From: PALSA-1353 sp050014015
GTDB lineage: Bacteria > Planctomycetota > Phycisphaerae > Tepidisphaerales > Tepidisphaeraceae
Reading direction: 5' to 3'
Assembly (NCBI GenBank): GCA_050014015.1
Contig: JBEKEC010000024.1
Span: 7,470-71,469, forward strand
Length of the DNA stretch: 64,000 bases
The translations under genes were made by a program, and so were the position numbers. A model generated the notes under the pieces. That model made no database searches. It saw only the letters and a program-made list of their open reading frames with translations, and was not told the DNA's origin. Of the stretch, positions 52,370 to 60,238 are shown in pieces. Position 1 is the stretch's first letter, and every line of letters starts with the position of its first letter.

Positions 52370-53095
52370 CTAACCCCCTTCCCGAATCGCTTCCGCCAGA
52401 TCGACTTTCCCCTCGTACAAGCTCCGGCCAACAATGAATCCCCAGATCGGCAATTGCCGGAGTTGGCGAACGTGCTCGATGCTGCCCACGCCGCCGCTGG
52501 CGATCACGGGAACCTTGCCGGCTTCGGCGATCGCGCGCGTCTGCTCGATGTTCGGACCCTGTAGCATTCCATCCTTGGCCACGTCCGTGTAAAGAATCGC
52601 CGCCAGCGGCCAATCGCTGACCTGGCGCGCCACGTCCACGGCGCTGCGGGAGGACGTCTTCGTCCAGCCGCGCATGGCGATCATGCCATCCTTGGCATCC
52701 ACGGCCAGGATAATTTTCTGGGCGTATGCCGGCTCATGCGCCAATGATTCAAACCATTTCCAATCCTCCATGGCTCGGGTTCCGACGACGACGCGCTGGA
52801 CGCCGGCGCCCAGGAGCCGGTCGATGTCCTCGGTTTGCCGAATCCCGCCGCCGGCCTGCACGGACAACCCAGGCGTTTTCGCCAGCCGGGCGATCAATTC
52901 CGTCTGCACCGGCCTTCCTTCCTTGGCCCCGTCGAGATCGACGACGTGCATCCATTTCGCCCCCTCGGCCGCGAACGACCGGGCGGTTTCGAGCGGATCG
53001 ACGTCGTAATTCAGTTGAAGCGCATAATCCCCCTGTTTCAGGCGAACCACTCGCCCGCCGCGAAGATCGATACTGGGAACGACGGTCAAAGACAT
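52370..53095 (-). CDS. hisA: ProFAR isomerase HisA
   Basis: A 241-residue (beta/alpha)8 enzyme converting ProFAR to PRFAR in histidine synthesis. The ATG at 53095 gives MSLTVVPSIDLRGGRVVRL with the catalytic Asp in strand 1. HVVDLDGAKEGRP, VQAGGGIRQTEDIDRLL, RVVVGTRAME, LAVDAKDGMIAMRGW (second catalytic Asp near residue 133), ILYTDVAKDGMLQGPN and VIASGGVGSIEHVRQL are the phosphate-binding and strand-end motifs, all intact. The open frame upstream of 53095 is only a shadow of uvrC. No other his gene lies nearby, so it stands alone. Family B repeat DNA separates it from uvrC. Confidence 0.97.
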   Translation of the reverse strand: MSLTVVPSIDLRGGRVVRLKQGDYALQLNYDVDPLETARSFAAEGAKWMHVVDLDGAKEGRPVQTELIARLAKTPGLSVQAGGGIRQTEDIDRLLGAGVQRVVVGTRAMEDWKWFESLAHEPAYAQKIILAVDAKDGMIAMRGWTKTSSRSAVDVARQVSDWPLAAILYTDVAKDGMLQGPNIEQTRAIAEAGKVPVIASGGVGSIEHVRQLRQLPIWGFIVGRSLYEGKVDLAEAIREGG

Positions 53096-53110
53096 ATATT
53101 CCTGGCTTAT

Positions 53111-53190
53111 GTCTTCTTCGCGCTCTTGGCGCCTTCGCGGTGAACTTCCGGAATGATTACCGCGAAGACGCCAAGAGCGCGAAGAAGAAG
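53111..53190. repeat. Family B inverted repeat
   Basis: Arms CTTCTTCGCGCTCTTGGCG with CCTTCGCGG (53113-53141) and CCGCGAAGACGCCAAGAGCG with CGAAGAAG (53160-53187) around an 18-base loop. Related copies flank the DegT gene (60060-60164 and 61438-61565). It lies between the divergent starts of hisA and uvrC. Confidence 0.9.
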
Positions 53191-53239
53191 GTGGAATTCT
53201 AATTCTTATTGGCGCGCGTACAATCGTGTAAACCGTTCC

Positions 53240-54652
53240 ATGGACGACCGCCTTGAAAAACTCGCCGCTAAAGCCAGGGAATTGCCGAAATCGCCCGGCG
53301 TGTATCTCATGAAGGACGACAAGGGGCGGGTGATTTACATCGGCAAGTCGGCCAGCCTGCGCGAGCGGGTCTCCAGCTATTTCCAGGCGGCGACCCGGCT
53401 CGAACACAAAAAATCCGGGCTCGTCGACCACATCGTCGATTTCGAGGTCATTCAAACCGACAGCGAAGTCGAGGCGCTCCTGGCCGAGAACCGGCTCATC
53501 AAGGACGTTCAGCCGCGATACAACGCCCGGCTGCTCGACGACAAGACGTTTCCATATCTCATGGTGACGACGGGCGAGGAATTTCCCGGCGTATTTGTCA
53601 CCCGCCAGCCCAGGACGGATGGCGTCAAACTCTACGGGCCGTTCACCAACGTCCATGCGCTCAAGGAAGCCGTCACCCTGCTCCAGAAAGCGTTCAAGTT
53701 CCGCACCTGTCACCTGGATATTTCCGAGTCCGACGACAACCGGGGCTTCTTCCGGCCATGCCTGCTCTATCCGATCAAGCAATGCACCGCCCCGTGCGCG
53801 GCGAAGATTTCCAAAGAGACTTACCGCTCCGACATCACCCGGCTGTTGCGGTTTCTCGATGGCGGGAAAGACGGCGTCCTGCGCTCGATGGAAAAAGAAA
53901 TGCTCCAGGCCAGCCAGGACCGGGATTACGAACTGGCGGCCCGGCTGCGCGATGAGATCAAGGCCCTGACCGCGCTCGGTCAGCGGGCGGCCAAGGGCGA
54001 GCAGGAATATTGGCAGCCGGAGGCTTTCGTCACCGATCCCAAGGAAGGGATCGAGAAATTGCAGGAAGCGCTCTCGCTCGCCGAGCCGCCGCGAATCGTC
54101 GAGGGCATCGACATCGCGCATCTTCAAGGCGGCGAAACCGTCGGCAGCAAGGTCTGTTTCATCGACGGCGTTCCCTTCAAGGACGGCTATCGCCGCTACA
54201 AGATCAAGCACGGACAGGGCAACAACGATTATCTGAGCATTCAGGAAGTGGTCGGCCGGCGATACCGCGAAGCCGGCGCCAGCAACGAATTATTCCCAGA
54301 TGTCATCCTGATCGACGGCGGACTGGGCCAGCTTCACGCCGCGATGGACGTCTTCAAAACCATGGACGTCAAGCCGCCGATGGTGATCTCCCTGGCCAAG
54401 AAGGAAGAGCTGGTTTACGTCCAGGCCCGATCCGAGCCGGCGCGGCTGTCGCGCAGCAACGCCGGCCTGCGGCTCCTGCAATACGTCCGCGACGAGGCCC
54501 ACCGTTTCGCCCAGCATTACCACCATATTCTGCGGCGGAAATCGCAGTTGGAAGAAGAGGTAAGACAGGGCCGTAGGCCGCCGGTGCGGAAAGCGGCGGG
54601 AAAACTCGAAATTCGAAATTCGAATGACGAATCAAATTCGAAATCCGAATGA
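53240..54652 (+). CDS. uvrC: Excinuclease ABC subunit C, short form
   Basis: Nucleotide excision repair endonuclease, 470 residues. The ATG at 53240 (MDDRLEKLAAKARELPKSPG) leads into the GIY-YIG nuclease domain (GVYLMKDDKGRVIYIGKSAS, residues about 19-40). The central Cys-containing segment CLLYPIKQCTAPCAAKIS, a UVR coiled-coil (residues about 210-255) and the RNase-H-like nuclease domain (VEGIDIAHLQGG, ILIDGGLGQLHAAMDVF) follow. Usual UvrC is about 600 residues and ends in two helix-hairpin-helix motifs; these are missing. Instead the frame runs from HHILRRKSQLEEE into family A repeat DNA, which encodes the last 18 or so residues (LEIRNSNDESNSKSE). Confidence 0.92.
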   Translation: MDDRLEKLAAKARELPKSPGVYLMKDDKGRVIYIGKSASLRERVSSYFQAATRLEHKKSGLVDHIVDFEVIQTDSEVEALLAENRLIKDVQPRYNARLLDDKTFPYLMVTTGEEFPGVFVTRQPRTDGVKLYGPFTNVHALKEAVTLLQKAFKFRTCHLDISESDDNRGFFRPCLLYPIKQCTAPCAAKISKETYRSDITRLLRFLDGGKDGVLRSMEKEMLQASQDRDYELAARLRDEIKALTALGQRAAKGEQEYWQPEAFVTDPKEGIEKLQEALSLAEPPRIVEGIDIAHLQGGETVGSKVCFIDGVPFKDGYRRYKIKHGQGNNDYLSIQEVVGRRYREAGASNELFPDVILIDGGLGQLHAAMDVFKTMDVKPPMVISLAKKEELVYVQARSEPARLSRSNAGLRLLQYVRDEAHRFAQHYHHILRRKSQLEEEVRQGRRPPVRKAAGKLEIRNSNDESNSKSE

Positions 54653-54754
54653 CGAAACGGCCCCTGTTTCGAATTTTGAATTTGATTCGTCATTCGAATT
54701 TCGAATTTCGAATTTCCGCGCAGCGGCTTGGTTCGTCATTCGAGTTTCGAGTTT
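54604..54754. repeat. Family A repeat
   Basis: Inverted arrangement of CGAAATTCGAATGACGAATC units and their reverse complements, as at 2341-2460. It supplies the 3' end of uvrC and fills most of the space before yqgE. Confidence 0.9.
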
Positions 54755-54798
54755 GCCTATTACATCCTCCCCTACAATGCGATATCGTTTCATCATCC

Positions 54799-55341
54799 AT
54801 GAGCACCACCCAGGGCAAACTTCTTCTGGCCTCGCCGCGATTGGCCGATCCCAATTTCGCCCGCTCCGTCGTGCTCATGATTCAGCACAATGACCAGGGT
54901 GCATTGGGGCTGATACTCAACCGGCCATTGCAAGTCTCCGTGCGGCAGGCGTGCGAGCAGAGCCTCGGCCAGCCGTGCAACGTCGAGGGAATGCTCCATC
55001 AGGGCGGGCCGTGCGAAGGGCCGCTGATGGTGCTTCACGGCTGCGAGCTGGCCAAGGACGCCGACGTGCTGCCCGGCGTTTTCTTCACCACCGAAAAATC
55101 CAAGATCGAATCGATCCTGAAACAGCAGGACGCCGCGGCACGGTATTTCGTCGGATTCGCCGGCTGGTCGCCCGGACAATTGGAAGCGGAGCTGGAGATC
55201 GATTCCTGGATCGTCGCCGATCCCATCCCCTCGCACGTCTTTGCAGACAAGCCCAATCTCTGGCACACCCTGATGCGGCAGAAAACGCTCGGCCAATGGA
55301 TGGACCCATCGAAAATTCCCGACGATCCGACGACGAATTGA
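54799..55341 (+). CDS. yqgE: YqgE/AlgH family protein
   Basis: A 180-residue protein of the YqgE/AlgH (DUF179) family. The ATG at 54799 gives the family start TQGKLLLASPRLADPNFARSVVLM. Other landmarks are DQGALGLILNRPLQVSV, GMLHQGGPCEGPLMVLHG, and YFVGFAGWSPGQLEAELEIDSW. Family members are small cytoplasmic alpha/beta proteins, often near ruvX/yqgF, with no settled biochemical role; one was linked to alginate regulation. Here the neighbours are uvrC and an aminotransferase, both separated from it by family A repeats. An upstream in-frame extension comes only from that repeat. Confidence 0.9.
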   Translation: MSTTQGKLLLASPRLADPNFARSVVLMIQHNDQGALGLILNRPLQVSVRQACEQSLGQPCNVEGMLHQGGPCEGPLMVLHGCELAKDADVLPGVFFTTEKSKIESILKQQDAAARYFVGFAGWSPGQLEAELEIDSWIVADPIPSHVFADKPNLWHTLMRQKTLGQWMDPSKIPDDPTTN

Positions 55342-55350
55342 ACCGCGGCC

Positions 55351-55538
55351 GCTGCGCGGAAACTCGAAACCCGAAATTCGAATGACGAACCAAGCCGCTG
55401 CGCGGAAATACGAAATTCGAAATTCGAATGACGAATCAAATTCAAAATTCAAAATTCAAAACAGGGCTTGTTTCGTCATTCGGATTTCGAATTTGATTCG
55501 TCATTCGGATTTCGGATTTCGGATTTCCGCGCAGCGGC
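55351..55538. repeat. Family A repeat, longest copy
   Basis: About 190 bases bounded by GCTGCGCGGAA and TTCCGCGCAGC and filled with GAAATTCGAATGACGAATC units in one half and reverse complements in the other. It lies between the convergent ends of yqgE and the aminotransferase and may act as a two-way terminator. Confidence 0.9.
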
Positions 55539-55540
55539 AT

Positions 55541-56746
55541 TCATCCCAGCTTCTTCAAAAACTCCCCGATCCGGTCGATCCCCTTGTCGATCTGCTCCAT
55601 GCTGGTGGCGAAGCTGAGGCGGACGTGAGTGTCGAATCCGCTGTCGTTGCCGGGAACCACCGCGACGTGGTTGTGCTCCAGCAGGGCCGCGGAAAAACTT
55701 ACCGCGTCGGCGATCCGGGTCTGGCCCGCGGTCTTGCCGAAATACGCGCTGACATTGGGAAAAGCGTAGAACGCCCCCTGCGGGCGGACGCAGGTGATTT
55801 TCGGCAGGCTCGTCAGCCGCTGCCAGATATGCCGGGCGCGCTTTTCGAATTCGCGGCGCATCTGCTCGGTGCTTTCCGCGCCGCGCGGATCGCTCAGCGC
55901 CAGCGCCGCCGGAACCTGCGTGAAGCTGGTGATGTGGCTGGTCATCTGGCTCTGAAGCTTGTTGATGGCGTCGATCACCGGCTTGGGCCCGCCGATGTAA
56001 CCGATGCGCCACCCGGTCATGGCAAACGTCTTGGAGTGGCAGTTGAACGTCAGCGTGCGCTCGATCAGATCGGGATGGAGCGTGGCGAAACTGACCGATT
56101 TCAACCCGTCGAATACCAGCTTTTCGTAAATCTCATCGGAAAAAACGATCAAATGCGGATGCTTCGCCGCCACCTCGGCCAGGGCTTTCAGCTCGGCCGG
56201 CGAATACGCATGTCCGCCGGGATTGTTGGGGCTGTTGATGACCAACACCTTGGTCTTCGGCGTGATGGCGGCCGCCAGATCGCTCGGCGCGATCTTGAAC
56301 CCGGCCGACTCCTGCCCGCGCACGAATTTGCAAGTCCCGCCGGCCAGCTTCACCTGCTCGGGATAACTCACCCAATACGGAGCGGGAATGATGACCTCGT
56401 CGCCGGGGTTCAGCACGGCCATGAATGCCATGTAAAGACAATGCTTGCCTCCCGCTCCCGTGGTGATCTGGTCGGGCTTGTACGGCAAGCTATTCTCGAC
56501 ATTGAATTTCCTGGCGATCGCCTCCCGCAACTCCGGCAAACACGGCGTCGGCGTATACTTGGTCTGCCCCTTGTCCAGAGCGGTCTTGGCCGCTTCCTTG
56601 ATGAACGCCGGCGTATCGAAATCCGGCTCGCCCGCTCCGAATCCCACCACGTCGATGCCCGCCTTCTTCATGGCGTTCGCCTTGGCGCTGACCGCCAGGG
56701 TGATCGACTCCGAAACCAGCTTCATTCGCTCCGCCAATGGAAACAT
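55541..56746 (-). CDS. Pyridoxal-phosphate aspartate-type aminotransferase
   Basis: A 401-residue class I/II aminotransferase of the Ib group (aspartate aminotransferase-like). Key segments: VVGFGAGEPDFDTPAFIKEA near residue 33, TGAGGKHCLYMAFMAVLNPGDEV, LVINSPNNPGG (Asn contacting PLP), IVFSDEIYEKLVF (Asp and Tyr on the ring), and NCHSKTFAMTGWRIGY near residue 236 with the Schiff-base Lys. The C-terminal NDSGFDTHVRLSFATS holds the substrate-carboxylate Arg. Most relatives convert aspartate and 2-oxoglutarate, some also prephenate. It stands alone after the yqgE repeat. The ATG at 56746 is the family start. Confidence 0.94.
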   Translation of the reverse strand: MFPLAERMKLVSESITLAVSAKANAMKKAGIDVVGFGAGEPDFDTPAFIKEAAKTALDKGQTKYTPTPCLPELREAIARKFNVENSLPYKPDQITTGAGGKHCLYMAFMAVLNPGDEVIIPAPYWVSYPEQVKLAGGTCKFVRGQESAGFKIAPSDLAAAITPKTKVLVINSPNNPGGHAYSPAELKALAEVAAKHPHLIVFSDEIYEKLVFDGLKSVSFATLHPDLIERTLTFNCHSKTFAMTGWRIGYIGGPKPVIDAINKLQSQMTSHITSFTQVPAALALSDPRGAESTEQMRREFEKRARHIWQRLTSLPKITCVRPQGAFYAFPNVSAYFGKTAGQTRIADAVSFSAALLEHNHVAVVPGNDSGFDTHVRLSFATSMEQIDKGIDRIGEFLKKLG

Positions 56747-57402
56747 CGGTCAACTCCGCAGATAAGTGGACGGAACGGTATCCCGCATTGGGGGGGTTTT
56801 CAAGGAATTGCCGATTCCCCATTGTCCATTGTCAATTGTCCATTATTCACTGTCCCTGACCCAGTCGTCCCCAAATGTCCCATTACCCCCCCGGGGTGGG
56901 GCATGAGGGTGGAGTAGGGGAACTGGAGAGCAGGAAACAACCCCAGCGCCGTCCCTATCTAGGGGTCGCAGAACGCGAATCGTCAGTTTTGGACTCAGCA
57001 TCGGAACGGCTGACAAATCCTCCAATGAATCGGACTTGGCAACGCCGGTGCGCGCATGCGCAGCGCCGGGGCTTTGCCCACCTGGATATAACTAATACCT
57101 AACATCATCGTGGTTCGCAAGAAAAAAATTTGAAGTTGGGTGTGGCGGGGTCGCGCTCTGAAAAACCCCAAGACGATGCGTATTTGATGATATTCGACCA
57201 TCGAGTGCAAGGGAACTTCGATTGGCGGTTGATGGAAACGGTCTACCAACACCAAAACGAGTCGGAACTTCTGTATAGCAACCTGCGCGGTAGAATGCAC
57301 AAGGTCCGGCGGATGTAGTGTCGGTCCCGTCGGAATGGAGCGAAAGGAAACGTGTCGAGCTTTTGCCGGACTGTCGATCTGAAATGAGCGTGAATAGAAT
57401 TA
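56747..57402. other. Long intergenic region before the TIR-like gene
   Basis: About 650 bases. It has CATTGTCCATTG-type repeats near 56818-56850 (related to 4955-4988), a C-run/G-run hairpin near 56885-56900, and a CCGGTGCGCGC-type hairpin near 57041-57067. A 62-codon frame at 57130-57318 is weak. The region is less GC-rich than most of the window and probably contains the promoter of the downstream operon, which I could not place. Confidence 0.45.
57130..57318 (+). CDS. Possible small hypothetical protein
   Basis: A 62-codon frame starting with TTG and ending TAG 84 bases before the TIR-like gene. The peptide contains DDAYLMIFDHRVQGNFDW and LMETVYQHQNESELLY, a composition that looks protein-like, but no family or ribosome-binding site is recognised. 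It could be a small partner or leader of the following operon, or chance. Confidence 0.25.
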   Translation: MKLGVAGSRSEKPQDDAYLMIFDHRVQGNFDWRLMETVYQHQNESELLYSNLRGRMHKVRRM

Positions 57403-57999
57403 ATGCCTCGCGCCGCTCCTAATTCTCAGCATCATCCAAGCCGTCCGAACGGTGCCGGGACTGTTTCTGGCTGGGCAATCCTTCAAGAACACCGGCGACA
57501 CGCTTCAGCATACCCCTTAAATGTTTTGGTATGGGGTCCGGGCGCTGATGGGGGCCGCGAGTATCGTGCCCGTTGCAAGCTTCGCGACAAGCTAACAGAG
57601 CTTGGGCACGATGCTAAGTTTAGCGAGGAATTGTGCGTTGAGCCGGATGCGCTTGCCGACCCGATGAACGATGAGCACCTTCAGGCAGAAGCGGCACAAA
57701 TAATCGTGATGATTTACGGGTCGCGCGGCACACAGACGGAAAGAGACTTCATCTTAACGGATCGGGAGCTCGCGCAGAAAGCGATAATACTCGTGGAAAA
57801 GCAATTATACGAGACGATAAGGAAGCGGTCGCTCGCCGGCAAGAGTTGGGAAGAGATGGGTCAGGTTGCGCGCATCATCGTTTATCGAAAATCTGAGCGC
57901 CTGCAAAATTTGGTCGATAAAGTTTGCAAAATAACACAACAAATTCGCACGGCTCTGTATGTTCGAGATTTACGCCGGAAGGTGATTAATGGACGCTAA
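57403..57999 (+). CDS. TIR/deoxyribosyltransferase-like protein, putative effector
   Basis: A 198-residue soluble protein that I cannot assign to a named family. Residues about 38-190 read as a Rossmann-like alpha/beta domain: LNVLVWGPGADGG (strand 1 and nucleotide-binding-like loop, residues 39-51), YRARCKLRDKLTELGHD (helix 1), AKFSEE, then IIVMIYGSRGTQTERDF (residues 100-116) with Glu113 where TIR and nucleoside 2-deoxyribosyltransferase-like folds keep a catalytic acid, and KAIILVEKQ. The C-terminal helix is basic. Its last 11 bases overlap the start of the sigma-factor gene, so they are co-translated. NAD+ or nucleotide cleavage is a structural guess, not shown. The ATG at 57403 is the only good start. 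Confidence 0.6.
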   Translation: MPRAAPNSQHHPSRPNGAGTVSGWAILQEHRRHASAYPLNVLVWGPGADGGREYRARCKLRDKLTELGHDAKFSEELCVEPDALADPMNDEHLQAEAAQIIVMIYGSRGTQTERDFILTDRELAQKAIILVEKQLYETIRKRSLAGKSWEEMGQVARIIVYRKSERLQNLVDKVCKITQQIRTALYVRDLRRKVINGR

Positions 58000-59074
58000 A
58001 GAAAAACCATCAGCCCTTTCCGCGCTTGAGCGATACCAATTTGAAACGCAGATACTGATGGACTCTGCGTTGGGGAAGTGGTTCGTTGCAATATGTGATG
58101 GTAAGAACCAGCCCGCTACGAATGTACCCGAAGAGACTCTCGCCATGATGGAACAGCGAGGTCTCGTCCGCAAAACTGAATTCGGGTGGCGCTTAAGGCC
58201 GGAAGGCAGGGAATTCGCCCGAACGTTGGGTCTCGTCCCTGGGCCAGTTCGGGCCGAATCCAACCCCAATGCCAGCCGGTTGGCAACTCGACCTAAGCGA
58301 TTACGAGATTTGCGACGCGTCTGGAACGAATTCAAGAAGTCCAGGTCCGAAAAACTGCGGAACGCCCTAATGGAGAACTACCTCCATCTCGTCCGCTACA
58401 ACGCTGAGCAGATTCACGTCAAACTTCCCGATGAGGTGGAGTTGGACGACCTGATGTCGGCCGGAATCTTCGGCCTCATGGATGCGATCAACGCGTTCGA
58501 CCCGGGGCGGGGCATGAAGTTCGAAACGTATTGCGCTCCGAGGATTCGCGGGGCGATTCTGGACGAGCTTCGCTCGATGGACTGGGTGCCGCGCCTTGTA
58601 CGCTCGCGCGCGCATAAGATCGAGACCGCAGCTAGGTCCCTGGAGGCCGAACTCGGCCGGTCTCCCACCAACAGCGAAATCGCCCATCGCCTCAAGGTCT
58701 CCATCCCCGAATTTGAGAAAATGGCCAAGGACGCCAGCGCCGTCGGCGTGGTGTCGCTTTCGCGCAAGTGGTTCGAGACCGACAGCAACAAGGACGTGCG
58801 CGAGGTCGACGTTTTGGAAGAGAAGCGCGGTGCCGGCATCGTGCCTGAAATCGAGTGGGGGGACCTCAAGGACTTGATGACCAAGGGCCTTTCCAGCGCC
58901 GAACGCCTCATCCTCATCCTCTATTATTTCCAGGAGATGACTATGAAGGAAATCGCTTTGACACTGGATTTGTCGGAGTCGAGGGTAAGCAATATGCACA
59001 GTTCCATCCTGGATAGGTTGAGGGTGCAGATGGCCGCCCGCCAAAAGAAATTTCGCGTGAAGGCAGCTACGTAG
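57989..59074 (+). CDS. FliA/WhiG-type sigma factor with N-terminal winged-helix domain
   Basis: A 361-residue RNA polymerase sigma-70-family factor. Residues about 105-350 are a FliA/WhiG-type (group 3) sigma: region 2 with ENYLHLVRYNAEQIHVKLPD and ELDDLMSAGIFGLMDAINAF, RGMKFETYCAPRIRGAILDE, RSMDWVPRLVR, region 3, and region 4 with MKEIALTLDLSESRVSNMHS. Unusually, residues 1-90 form a separate domain (LERYQFETQILMDSALGKWF, then EETLAMMEQRGLVRKTEFGW and RLRPEGREFARTL) resembling a winged helix. The ATG at 57989 has AAGG seven bases upstream inside the preceding gene. The coupling suggests the TIR-like protein regulates, or is regulated with, this factor. Confidence 0.88.
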   Translation: MDAKEKPSALSALERYQFETQILMDSALGKWFVAICDGKNQPATNVPEETLAMMEQRGLVRKTEFGWRLRPEGREFARTLGLVPGPVRAESNPNASRLATRPKRLRDLRRVWNEFKKSRSEKLRNALMENYLHLVRYNAEQIHVKLPDEVELDDLMSAGIFGLMDAINAFDPGRGMKFETYCAPRIRGAILDELRSMDWVPRLVRSRAHKIETAARSLEAELGRSPTNSEIAHRLKVSIPEFEKMAKDASAVGVVSLSRKWFETDSNKDVREVDVLEEKRGAGIVPEIEWGDLKDLMTKGLSSAERLILILYYFQEMTMKEIALTLDLSESRVSNMHSSILDRLRVQMAARQKKFRVKAAT

Positions 59075-59284
59075 GAACGCAAAACGGTATATAAGGGTTA
59101 CTTCGCTCACCGAATGACAAGAGAAGGCCATCAGCGGCAATAAGCCGATTTCATTTCTGAAACGCCGCTGGAAATCTCGGATACCGTCGTCTTTTCTTGT
59201 TGGCCCAACGTGCCGCACAACTCGACTAAGCTCGCTGAAGTCAAGCGCGGCCGCTAAACGGCATGTCTCGCGATCAAGTCGCCT

Positions 59285-60022
59285 TCATATCGGATCGTGG
59301 TCGCCCAGGAAATGATTGGCCAATGACGCGATGCCGCGGAGGAGGGGGACGCGGTCTTCGGATTTGATCGTGTCGCGAAGCGATTCGCCGAGCATCGGAA
59401 CCATCGGCTCGACGGGCTGGAATTCCTCGGCCCGGCGGGCGTCGGCGAGTTCTTCGGTTTCAATCTTGCGGGCACGGTCCAGGCCGCCGGCGCGGATGAA
59501 TTCGATGATCTGGCGAATCTCGTCGCGGTCGAGCCAGATTCCGTGAGCGGAGCAGGCGTTGATGACGATGCCGGACCGGCTGGCGTAATTCATCCGGTTC
59601 ATCAGATTGGCGCAGGTGGGGCATTTGAGATAGTGGACGCGCGGGTCCATCTCCACCGGCGGGGGAAGGCGCAGGCCGGTCGCGGCCTGCTGGGACTCGG
59701 CATCGGAACAGATGTGCTCGAAATTGGAAACGTCCACCCAAAGCCCGCCGCAGCGCGTGCATTCCTCCAGCGGCGTATCGCCCACCTGAATGTCCGTCAA
59801 CTTCACCTGGCAACGCGGGCAGACGCGCGTGGTATTCGGACCCTCGGCGATCGCCTGGGCCTTGGCGCCGCAATGCGGACAGAATTTCGTTCCCGCGAAC
59901 ATCATCCCCATGCACTTGGGACAGGCCACGGTTTGGAGCAGGGCATGACAATACCGGCACTGGGTTGAATCCGTAGCCACGGCCGCGCCGCATTCCGGAC
60001 AATTCAACGTGCCGGCTTCCAT
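59285..60022 (-). CDS. TFIIB-type zinc-ribbon protein
   Basis: A 245-residue protein with several zinc ribbons. The ATG at 60022 gives MEAGTLNCPECGAAVATDST, followed by CRYCHALLQTVACPKC, KFCPHCGAKAQ, RVCPRCQVKL with LEECTRCGGLWVDVSNFEHI (the zf-TFIIB signature), and later YLKCPTCANLMNRMNY and VINACSAHGIWLDRDEIRQI (second signature). The last 60 residues are helical and acidic. Such proteins are common and functionally unknown, possibly nucleic-acid or protein scaffolds. An in-frame extension upstream to 60133 is translated from the family B repeat and is not believed. It is divergent from the DegT gene. Confidence 0.8.
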   Translation of the reverse strand: MEAGTLNCPECGAAVATDSTQCRYCHALLQTVACPKCMGMMFAGTKFCPHCGAKAQAIAEGPNTTRVCPRCQVKLTDIQVGDTPLEECTRCGGLWVDVSNFEHICSDAESQQAATGLRLPPPVEMDPRVHYLKCPTCANLMNRMNYASRSGIVINACSAHGIWLDRDEIRQIIEFIRAGGLDRARKIETEELADARRAEEFQPVEPMVPMLGESLRDTIKSEDRVPLLRGIASLANHFLGDHDPI

Positions 60023-60059
60023 GGGTGGGAATGATAATCGAAATGGAATGGATTGCGTC

Positions 60060-60164
60060 ATCCTCAAATGCGTTACCGCGAAGGAGCGAAGGAGCGAAGT
60101 TACGCGAAGGCAGATTGATAATTCTTCGCGCACCTTCGCTGCTTCGCTCCTTCGCGGTAAGATT
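60060..60164. repeat. Family B repeat, left of degT
   Basis: ATCCTCAAATGCGTTACCGC followed by GAAGGAGCGAAGGAGCGAAG, a 40-base middle, then CTTCGCTCCTTCGCGGTAAG. It lies between the zinc-ribbon gene and the DegT gene. The opening bases recur inverted at the right side of the gene. Confidence 0.9.
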
Positions 60165-60238
60165 TTTCGGTTGCGGCTATTGGAAATGGATGGAGCCTTC
60201 GCACTTTTGCCTTGCTCCGCTTATCATTCCCCCACGCC

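Noticed and set aside
53096..54211. Long N-terminal extension of hisA reading through the repeat and opposite uvrC
   Set aside because: HisA has its normal start at 53095; the extension is a shadow of uvrC plus repeat DNA.
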